Assembly (NCBI GenBank): GCA_016191715.1
Contig: JACPVN010000528.1
Span: 1 to 7,290, forward strand
Origin: Ignavibacteriota bacterium
Lineage (GTDB): Bacteria; Bacteroidota; Ignavibacteria; UBA10030; SZUA-254
Reading direction: 5' to 3'
Length of the DNA: 7,290 nucleotides
Below the pieces are notes generated by a model, which saw nothing but the letters and a program-made list of their open reading frames with translations, ran no database searches and was not told the origin of the DNA. Each line of letters begins with the position of its first letter. The stretch's first letter is position 1. Shown here piece by piece: positions 1 to 5,087 of this stretch. A program made the position numbers and the translations under genes.

Positions 1-199
1 GACATTGGGATGGGATTGCGGCGTTTTGTAAACCGGAAAACAAAGTCTCGTTAGGATTTGTCGAAGGACTGAATCATAAAATCAGGGTGTTCCAACGTCG
101 TGCCTATGGCTTACGTGACGAGGATTATCTCCGCCTGAAAATCCTTACGTGCATGCTCAAACCCTTATGATTTTACCCACACTATTACGCGATGACCCC
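1..199 (+). mobile_element. right-hand part of an ISL3-family insertion sequence
   Basis: The transposase tail is followed after 4 nt by ACCCACACTATTACGCGATG and then ACCCC (175-199), which resembles the terminal inverted repeats that lie close behind the stop codon in ISL3-family elements. The next 8 bases, aaatattt (200-207), are an AT-rich octamer and would suit the 8-bp target duplication usual for this family. The left end is outside the window, so neither the inverted repeat nor the duplication can be confirmed. The exact outer boundary is therefore an inference. Confidence 0.45.
3..170 (+). CDS. ISL3-family transposase, C-terminal fragment (5' end outside window)
   Basis: The reading frame is open from the left edge (first full codon at position 3) and gives 55 residues before a TGA stop. 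The peptide contains GFVEGLNHKIRVFQRRAYG followed by LRDEDYLRLKIL. This is the typical end of the DDE transposases of the ISL3 family (the IS204/IS1001/IS1096/IS1165 group). In that family the conserved VEGxNxxIKxxKRxAxG block closes the catalytic domain, and its glutamate is probably the third acidic catalytic residue. The enzyme would cut and rejoin the ends of its own insertion sequence. Most of the protein, including the zinc-binding N-terminus and the first two catalytic aspartates, lies outside the window, so intactness cannot be judged. It is the only plus-strand gene here. Family assignment is firm from the motif; activity is unknown. Confidence 0.85.
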   Translation, partial: HWDGIAAFCKPENKVSLGFVEGLNHKIRVFQRRAYGLRDEDYLRLKILTCMLKPL

Positions 200-234
200 A
201 AATATTTTATCTTATCGTACTGTTGGTCAGGAGT

Positions 235-432
235 TCAACTTTCTTCCAGATACGTTTTCTGTAAACGATTTACTTTTAATTCTCCGTTTGCTACCAACTC
301 TTTTCTTGTCCCGGAAGCTTTCTTCGGTAAGTATCGTAATCCACTTGAGAGTTCCATATCTTTTATTTCTTCTTGAAGGGAATCTTTCCCTTCCCAAACT
401 TCTATCTGTGCTTTTGATATTGTGGCTTTCAT
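235..432 (-). CDS. small protein of unknown function, second gene of a two-gene module
   Basis: This encodes a 65-aa charged protein beginning MKATISKAQIEVWEGKDSLQ. The ATG at 432 is preferred; the frame is open to a TTG at 441, which would add MYK. No clear Shine-Dalgarno sequence precedes either. The N-terminal pattern (AxxEVWxxKDSxxEEIKDM, then LRYLxKKAxxTRKEL) looks like a family of very short bacterial proteins in which a conserved E-V-W-x-x-K is followed by an amphipathic helix. I recognise the pattern but know no function for it. There is no signal peptide or membrane segment. It follows the 66-aa gene on the same strand after 46 nt, so the two are probably co-transcribed. Its stop lies about 35 nt from the apparent end of the insertion sequence, so the last residues (LQKTYLEES) could be altered. 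A toxin-antitoxin-like partnership is possible but unproven. Confidence 0.6.
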   Translation of the reverse strand: MKATISKAQIEVWEGKDSLQEEIKDMELSSGLRYLPKKASGTRKELVANGELKVNRLQKTYLEES

Positions 433-478
433 TTTATACAAAACTATTAGTTTTTGGTAAAGATTATCCTTTACAATT

Positions 479-679
479 TCATCTTCTCTCTTTTAGTGTC
501 TTCACAACATCTTGAACAGTCTGCTCATCTAACCAATGATGACGTTCTTTTGTATAATCGCCGGTGCCTGTCTCAAAATATTGAAGGAATCGTACCATGC
601 CGACGGGACCTAACTCTTTTACCAACGCGTCAAATCCGATATTTCTGATTTGATTTGGACTTAATGTTTTAATATCCAT
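479..679 (-). CDS. small conserved protein, possible antitoxin-like component
   Basis: This encodes a 66-aa protein starting MDIKTLSPNQIRNIGFDALV, with the core ELGPVGMVRFLQYFETGTGD, then YTKERHHWLDE and a basic end (KTLKERR). The block GVxGMxRFLQxxETGxGDYTxERHxWL is one I associate with short proteins widespread in cyanobacteria and the Bacteroidota/Chlorobiota group. They often sit in pairs with another tiny gene and are usually annotated as hypothetical or as possible type II antitoxins. The invariant-looking residues (G23-G27, R30-F31, E36-T37-G38, D41-Y42, R46-H47, W49) argue for a real folded protein. The ATG at 679 is the clear start; AATATA (701-706) read on the minus strand gives a TATATT box about 21 nt upstream. 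The 65-aa gene follows 46 nt downstream. Coding status is well supported, function is not. Confidence 0.75.
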   Translation of the reverse strand: MDIKTLSPNQIRNIGFDALVKELGPVGMVRFLQYFETGTGDYTKERHHWLDEQTVQDVVKTLKERR

Positions 680-726
680 CTATTCTTTGTCTTGGTTGTG
701 AATATAAACAAATTTGTAATAAAACA

Positions 727-804
727 GGTGCGACTCACTTCTTTTTAGAGAACAAAACTAAACTTGAAATAACATCTAATCAATTAGAAAAAGTGAGTCG
801 CACC
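727..804. repeat. 78-bp element bounded by perfect 14-bp inverted repeats
   Basis: GGTGCGACTCACTT at 727-740 is repeated exactly in reverse complement as AAGTGAGTCGCACC at 791-804, around a 50-nt AT-rich centre with no coding potential. The element lies between the 564-aa lipoprotein gene and the promoter region of the 66-aa gene. It could be a MITE-like or REP-like unit mobilised in trans, for example by a REP-associated tyrosine transposase. Alternatively it could act as an RNA hairpin that stops transcription arriving from the lipoprotein gene. No target duplication is evident at the edges. Confidence 0.75.
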
Positions 805-811
805 ATAAATA

Positions 812-859
812 CTCCAAAACTCCAACTCTCCAAAACTCCATTTCTCCATCACTCCAACA
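812..859. repeat. octamer tandem array, six units of CTCCNNNN
   Basis: Directly beyond the TAG stop of the 564-aa lipoprotein gene are six consecutive 8-nt units on the plus strand: CTCCAAAA, CTCCAACT, CTCCAAAA, CTCCATTT, CTCCATCA and CTCCAACA. CTCC is invariant and the other four bases vary. On the transcribed (minus) strand this reads as a run of GGAG motifs. The array is noncoding and sits between the stop codon and the 78-bp inverted-repeat element. Confidence 0.85.
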
Positions 860-861
860 AT

Positions 862-2556
862 CTATTTCTTCCACTGTTCCTCATACCACTTCATCCAAGC
901 ATCATAATCTCCTCCAAAATTATTTGCTGTTATCTTGGTTAATGCTTTCGTTGCTTCGCGGCGGACATCCATGCTTTGGTCTTTCAGCGCGGTGATGAGC
1001 GGCTTTACTGCTTCGGAACTTCCAATCATTCCGAGTGCGATAGCGGCGCTCTCGCGAACATTACTTGATTGTTCCTTTATCCATTCAAAATCTAACACAT
1101 CTTGCAGAGAGCGAACTAATGCGTCAACTGCGTTCGGGTCTTTGTATTTTCCAAGCGCAAGTGCGGCTCGTTGTCGCACGGCGAAATTGTTATCACGCAG
1201 TAAACTCATCACTCCGTTGAAAGATTGTTGTACTTTCAAATCACTGCACACTTCGAGAGCGGAGATGCGAACGTCTTCGTCATTATCGTGAAGCATGGAA
1301 GATAACGCCGATGCGCCATACAACTTGTAAATAAGTTCAATGAGTTTTGGAATATAAGAGCCGGACGCTTTGAACACTTTGGTGAATGGCGAGGAAGTTC
1401 CGGTTGTGGAATTTTGTATTGGAGTAGTGGAAACAGGTGGTTCTAATGTACTGCTAAATGAGCGTTTGAATGATGGATATCCGGGCAAATCAAAAGATAA
1501 CTTGCCGGATAATGAAGCTCCTGTAAAATGCCAGATGTCGGTGCCATAATTATTTCCGAGCGCGACGCCTTCTGTTTTTACATTCAACGTTGCCGTAAAA
1601 GATTTTGCATCGGGTCCGACTGCGGTGACGTTGGCGTGTTCAGCAAGCAATCGGCGTGTAAGAGATTCAATCGGAAGCGAGACGCCGGTAATCGCCGAAG
1701 AATCTCCGTCCGGATTTTTTTGATAAAATAATTGTGTTGCAATTACCTGCACAACTTTTGCCTGACGATATGCTACTGCAATGTCTTCAATGTTATGTTT
1801 TGCAACGTCAATGTACATTCCTTGCGGATACTGTCGGATATATTCTTCGAACGCTTCAATCGTTTGTCCTTTGTTTGCTTTTCTAAACACAATCAATTCA
1901 ATGCGACCAAGTGCATCTGCTTTGTATCTCCCTTCCGGGTACCGCTTCAAATAATTGAGATAGGTAGTGTCAACATCAACAGACTTTGCCTGCTCGAAAT
2001 GCAAATACTCAATCATTGAACGTGCGGAGTCAACGTACTTTCCGTCGGGGTAATCTTTCAAATAACTTTCGTACGCGGTGATAGTATTCTGTACGTTGAT
2101 TTGCTGATTAAAGTAGAGTTGCTCACGGCGTGAACGCGCTTCGTTGGCAAATACACCGTTCGGAAATCTCTGCAAAAAATCATCATACCCGTTGACGGAA
2201 TTTTCCGCTTCGGTCTGTTTATGAAAAAATAATTTTTCCAGCCGTTCGCTTACTTCGTGTGCAAACTCGCCTCGAGGAAATTGTCGTAGATAACGGTCGT
2301 AGGAAGAAATGGTATGTTCTTGTTTCGCACGAAGAAAGGAAAGCGTATCAATTTTCCAACGTGCAGAATCGGCATGTTCTTTCGAGGGATTCGAATCCAA
2401 AAAATCCTGATATGCTTCCAACGTATTGATTGACTGCGCTTCTTTCCACCCGCTCGTGGATGAAGCGCAACCGTTCAGTAACGATGCAAGAATTGTAAGC
2501 AATGCAACGACGAGGATGACTACTTTGAATTGAGAGCACATGTGTTTCTTCTTCAT
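862..2556 (-). CDS. lipoprotein with six TPR-like repeats and a C-terminal HEAT domain
   Basis: This 564-aa protein begins with a basic tip (MKKKH), a hydrophobic stretch (about 11-28) and lipobox LLNGC with the lipidated cysteine at residue 30, so it is an exported lipoprotein, probably on the outer membrane. From about residue 49 to 267 there are six units of 37-38 residues with consensus YxxYLxxYPxGxYxxxARxxIExL (starting near 49, 86, 124, 162, 199 and 236). These resemble the TPR-like helical repeats of BamD/YbgF-type envelope scaffolds. A non-repetitive, beta-rich-looking segment (268-370) and a Ser/Thr/Pro linker (371-390) follow. Residues 411-545 then form HEAT/PBS-lyase-type repeats (DEDVRISALEVC, FAVRQRAALALGKYKDPNAVDALVRSL, SNVRESAAIALGMIGSSEAVKPLI, MDVRREATKALTKI). 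Both repeat types bind proteins, so a scaffold role is likely; no catalytic motif is seen. It lies 68 nt behind ftsX. The ATG at 2556 is chosen because it precedes the lysine-rich signal tip. Confidence 0.9.
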   Translation of the reverse strand: MKKKHMCSQFKVVILVVALLTILASLLNGCASSTSGWKEAQSINTLEAYQDFLDSNPSKEHADSARWKIDTLSFLRAKQEHTISSYDRYLRQFPRGEFAHEVSERLEKLFFHKQTEAENSVNGYDDFLQRFPNGVFANEARSRREQLYFNQQINVQNTITAYESYLKDYPDGKYVDSARSMIEYLHFEQAKSVDVDTTYLNYLKRYPEGRYKADALGRIELIVFRKANKGQTIEAFEEYIRQYPQGMYIDVAKHNIEDIAVAYRQAKVVQVIATQLFYQKNPDGDSSAITGVSLPIESLTRRLLAEHANVTAVGPDAKSFTATLNVKTEGVALGNNYGTDIWHFTGASLSGKLSFDLPGYPSFKRSFSSTLEPPVSTTPIQNSTTGTSSPFTKVFKASGSYIPKLIELIYKLYGASALSSMLHDNDEDVRISALEVCSDLKVQQSFNGVMSLLRDNNFAVRQRAALALGKYKDPNAVDALVRSLQDVLDFEWIKEQSSNVRESAAIALGMIGSSEAVKPLITALKDQSMDVRREATKALTKITANNFGGDYDAWMKWYEEQWKK

Positions 2557-2624
2557 AACTAACTCTGAGTAAACTTGATTTTCGGTCTAAGAGTAAGAAA
2601 AGTTCCGATAGGAATCAAATAGAT

Positions 2625-3500
2625 TTATACAACTGATTCAGAAATATATTTTCTTGCCGAAAAAAGACTTCCAAGCCAACCTAATCCCGAACCTGCGGCA
2701 ACAATCATTACATAAAATTGAATTGATGCTTGAACAATCGAAGTAAGTTCTAGCGGAAGAATTTCTTTTGTCGAGGTGATAAAATAAAAAAGAAGCCCGG
2801 CGGCAACGAGTCCGCCGAACAAACCGATCAATATTCCTTCAATCAGAAACGGGGCACGAATGAACCAGCGCGTTGCGCCGACGAGTTTCATTACATGAAT
2901 TGCGTTCTTCCTCGCTACAATAGTGAGCCGGATTGAATTGGAAACAAGAATGACCGCTGAGAGTGCAAGAAAAATTCCTAATCCTAACGCAACCGAGTTT
3001 AATCCTTTCGTACGGCTGTCGAAAAACTCCAGCATGTCTTTCCGATAAACGACATCATCAACACCTTTAATTGCTTTCAGTTGCTTTTGCATCACTTCGA
3101 CTTGTCCTGCTGTGCGGTATGCATCCTTCAGAGTAATTTTAAACGAAGGAGGAAACGGATTAAAATCAAGCACATTGCCGATGTCATCGCCGAATTCCCG
3201 TTTGAAAAATTCTGCCGCGTCTTCTTTTGAAAAATATTCGGCGCTTGCAATTCCTTCGACTGCTTGAATCTGCGCCTGAACATCCACTATTTTATTTTTC
3301 TTCAATGATTCATCGAGAAACACTTCCACATCCACTTGCTGACGAATTCTTTCGACTGCTTTTGTTGCCTGAAGAGAGACGAGATAAAACATGCCGAGTA
3401 ATAACAACGAAATTGTAATGGTGAGAATCGAACCGATTGCTGCTAACTTCTGTCGGCGGAATCCGGCAACTCCTTCTTTGATGATGTATTGAAAACTCAT
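2625..3500 (-). CDS. ftsX: cell division protein FtsX (ABC-transporter-like permease)
   Basis: This 291-aa protein has the FtsX layout: a short cytoplasmic N-terminus (KEGVAGFRRQKLAAIGSILT), TM1 at about 20-41 and an extracytoplasmic domain at 42-165. TM2 at about 168-190 precedes the cytoplasmic loop ARKNAIHVMKLVGATRWFIR, then TM3 (about 217-241) and TM4 (about 262-284). The MKLVGATxxFIxxPFxxEG stretch is the FtsX signature. The extracytoplasmic part carries VEVFLDES and FSKEDAAEFFKREFGDD, matching the fold used to regulate peptidoglycan hydrolases. With the ATPase FtsE, FtsX forms a divisome complex that couples ATP hydrolysis to cell-wall cleavage at the septum. No ftsE is present in the window, so it must be elsewhere. 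The ATG overlaps the pheA stop as ATGA, indicating translational coupling; an AAGGA with an in-frame ATG near the pheA end may help supply ribosomes. Confidence 0.93.
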   Translation of the reverse strand: MSFQYIIKEGVAGFRRQKLAAIGSILTITISLLLLGMFYLVSLQATKAVERIRQQVDVEVFLDESLKKNKIVDVQAQIQAVEGIASAEYFSKEDAAEFFKREFGDDIGNVLDFNPFPPSFKITLKDAYRTAGQVEVMQKQLKAIKGVDDVVYRKDMLEFFDSRTKGLNSVALGLGIFLALSAVILVSNSIRLTIVARKNAIHVMKLVGATRWFIRAPFLIEGILIGLFGGLVAAGLLFYFITSTKEILPLELTSIVQASIQFYVMIVAAGSGLGWLGSLFSARKYISESVV

Positions 3501-4381
3501 GCGTTCGTTCTGTTCATTGTTTTTCCTTCAGAGTAGCACCCGAGAATTTTCAGGTGATGGGTAATTTCACTGAGATGTCTCAACGCGTTTGAGCAATGTG
3601 TATCGTTGGGGCTACCTTCAAAGTCAATGTAAAAAAGATATTCCCATGGTTTGCCCATGATTGGGCGCGATTCGATTTTATGAAGATTGATATCGCGCAA
3701 GGCGAACACACTTAATGCTTTGAATAACGCGCCGGGAATGTCTTTTGTTGAAAAGACAATCGAAGTCTTTGCTCGAGTAGTTGCCACTTCCATCTTTTGA
3801 CTGAGAATGAGGAAGCGTGTGTAGTTGTGATGATTGCTTTCGATGCCTCGTTTCAAGACAATAAGTCCGTAGAGTTCTGCCGCTTCGGCGTTGGCGATTG
3901 CTGCGGCGTCCCGTTTATTTTCTTCCTTGATGAATTTCGCCGCGCCTGCGGTATCATAGACTGCGACTGCTTCAACATGTTTCAGTTTTTTCAGAAACAA
4001 TTCACACTGTGCGAGCGCTTGCGGATGCGAGTAAATGAACCGAATGTCTTTCAGCGATGCGCCCTTGTGAACAATGAGTGAGTGAACGACACGCATCTTT
4101 ATCTCTCCGACAATTTTCAAATTGTATCGTTCCAGCAAATCATAATTCTGAAGAATGCTTCCTCCGAGTGAGTTTTCAATCGGTATAATTCCGTACGATG
4201 TCGTTTTTTTTTGAACGGACTTGAACACATCATCGAACGAACGGAAGGGAACAGTGGACATATTCTTTTTGAAATAGTTCAACGCGGCATGTTCACTGAA
4301 CGCGCCGTGTTCGCCCTGAAATGCTACCGATGTGAGCGGTGAGCGGCGAGCAGTGAGCGGTGTTTTATATAATTTTTTCAT
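3497..4381 (-). CDS. pheA: prephenate dehydratase with C-terminal ACT domain
   Basis: The enzyme converts prephenate to phenylpyruvate in phenylalanine synthesis, in the cytoplasm. From the ATG at 4381 it is 294 aa. The PDT domain starts at SVAFQGEHGAFSE (18-30) and contains GIIPIENSLGG (64-74), YSHPQALAQC (117-126), DTAGAAKFI (143-151) and the catalytic-site TRF motif (188-190). The ACT domain follows from about 205, with GALF (217-220) and ESRP (237-240), the sites linked to phenylalanine feedback inhibition. No chorismate mutase domain is fused. A second in-frame ATG at 4399 has GGAG just upstream and overlaps the preceding gene by 17 nt; either start is possible, and with 4381 the gap to the previous stop is 1 nt. 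Oddly, the 17 residues before the PDT domain are largely encoded by a 7-bp tandem array (PLTARRSPLT), so the N-terminus looks extended by repeat DNA. Confidence 0.95.
   Translation of the reverse strand: MKKLYKTPLTARRSPLTSVAFQGEHGAFSEHAALNYFKKNMSTVPFRSFDDVFKSVQKKTTSYGIIPIENSLGGSILQNYDLLERYNLKIVGEIKMRVVHSLIVHKGASLKDIRFIYSHPQALAQCELFLKKLKHVEAVAVYDTAGAAKFIKEENKRDAAAIANAEAAELYGLIVLKRGIESNHHNYTRFLILSQKMEVATTRAKTSIVFSTKDIPGALFKALSVFALRDINLHKIESRPIMGKPWEYLFYIDFEGSPNDTHCSNALRHLSEITHHLKILGCYSEGKTMNRTNA
4332..4359. repeat. heptamer tandem array (GTGAGCG)4 inside the pheA start region
   Basis: Four adjacent 7-nt units are seen on the plus strand: GTGAGCG, GTGAGCG, GCGAGCA and GTGAGCG. They lie within the first 18 codons of pheA, between both candidate start codons and the conserved domain, and encode the heptapeptide-periodic stretch PLTARRSPLT. 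Since 7 is not a multiple of 3, a change of one unit would shift the frame. Confidence 0.9.
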
Positions 4382-4382
4382 T

Positions 4383-4895
4383 TTAGTAGTTTGATTCATC
4401 TCTCCAACGGACGATTTGCCAATCATCGGTTGCTTGAGCGCGGGCAAGCGTAAGATTAGCGTAACCATCCACACGATTAATTTCGCTTGGATTGAATGTG
4501 ACAGTTAGATTAAACCCGCGAATGATTGATTGCATCGTATCGTTTTTGCTTGATGAGATAATATTGTTCCAAATTAGTTCGAGCGATTGGACGTTTTGAA
4601 ATAATCCGTACGTTGTGTGCATATCATCCGTCCGCCCCCATGAAACATCAACACCGCGGTCGTAATCACGAAATGTAAAGACAAAATTCTCACTGAGAAT
4701 GGAACTGTATAACGTCGTGTCTTTGAACGCATAAGCTTGTCGGAATGTACAAAAAACATTTTCGATATTGGTCAGGTCAGTGCAAAGTTGAGATGACGGT
4801 TCAGTATCCAGACGCGGTGCGAACGGATTCAGGCAACTGAAACTGAGGAAACTCAGAATACAAGCAATAGGAAATATCTTAAACGAAGAATCCAA
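4383..4895 (-). CDS. putative NTF2-like lipoprotein
   Basis: This 170-aa protein has a short signal sequence (FKIFPIACILSFLSFSC) with a lipobox LSFSC, placing the lipidated cysteine at residue 21, followed by LNPFAPR. The mature part (FCTFRQAYAFKDTTLYSSILSENFVFTF, then a tryptophan-containing segment, TVTF, and the ending DDWQIVRWRDES) has the spacing of a small NTF2/SnoaL-like cone fold. In such proteins an N-terminal helix covers a curved sheet and the last strand often reads WxIxxWxDE. I recognise the CxNPFAPR type from Ignavibacteria-like genomes; no enzyme function is known to me. The start is TTG at 4895: no ATG lies in frame before the signal sequence, an in-frame TAA is three codons upstream, and AAAGG sits 9 nt before the TTG. 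It ends 1 nt before the pheA ATG, so it is probably coupled to pheA. Confidence 0.75.
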   Translation of the reverse strand: MDSSFKIFPIACILSFLSFSCLNPFAPRLDTEPSSQLCTDLTNIENVFCTFRQAYAFKDTTLYSSILSENFVFTFRDYDRGVDVSWGRTDDMHTTYGLFQNVQSLELIWNNIISSSKNDTMQSIIRGFNLTVTFNPSEINRVDGYANLTLARAQATDDWQIVRWRDESNY

Positions 4896-4904
4896 CGGAA
4901 CTTA

Positions 4905-4909
4905 CCTTT
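4905..4909 (-). promoter_or_regulatory. ribosome binding site AAAGG supporting a TTG start
   Basis: On the minus strand AAAGG lies 9 nt before the TTG at 4895. Because no ATG or GTG is available in frame and most genes here lack a clear Shine-Dalgarno sequence, this site is the main support for the TTG start of the 170-aa lipoprotein. Confidence 0.5.
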
Positions 4910-4920
4910 GTACAAGGAAT

Positions 4921-5060
4921 AACATACAAAATTCAAAATCCGAAATACTAAACAAATCTAAATGTCGAAATTTAAAACTTGATATGGCAAAGTTTTGAAA
5001 ATTAGTATTGAAGATTTGTTTCGAACTTCGAAATTCGTGTTTCTGATTTTTCATTTCGAA
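4921..5060. repeat. long imperfect palindrome between two lipoprotein genes
   Basis: The 192-nt gap between the two lipoprotein genes is AT-rich and symmetric about position 4985. AAACAAATCT (4950-4959) pairs with AGATTTGTTT (5012-5021), and AAAACTT (4974-4980) pairs with AAGTTTT (4990-4996). Outside these, CGAAAT/ATTTCG-like words recur on both arms with many mismatches. It resembles the degenerate 'TTTCGAATTTCG' intergenic repeats seen in many environmental genomes. It could fold into a long stem in RNA and partly separate ybaB-recR expression from pheA-ftsX, but no U-tract terminator is clear. Confidence 0.55.
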
Positions 5061-5087
5061 GGTACATATCATAAACTGAGCGATAAA

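Noticed and set aside
149..648. Plus-strand open frames at 149-376, 192-515 and 454-648
   Set aside because: They lie opposite the two small minus-strand genes or cross the insertion-sequence end, show no protein-family character, and have ragged compositions. The minus-strand readings explain this DNA better.
235..679. Firm assignment of the two small genes as a known toxin-antitoxin system
   Set aside because: Neither protein shows a recognised toxin fold (PIN, RelE, MazF, HEPN) or a standard antitoxin DNA-binding motif, so only a loose possibility is stated.
935..2019. Plus-strand open frames at 935-1291, 1528-1731 and 1732-2019 inside the 564-aa lipoprotein gene
   Set aside because: They are antisense to a well-supported lipoprotein with clear repeats and are rich in Ser/Arg/Cys, as expected for shadow frames.
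3227..4081. Plus-strand open frames at 3227-3418 and 3797-4081
   Set aside because: They are antisense to ftsX and pheA, whose motifs are complete; no independent evidence for overlapping genes.
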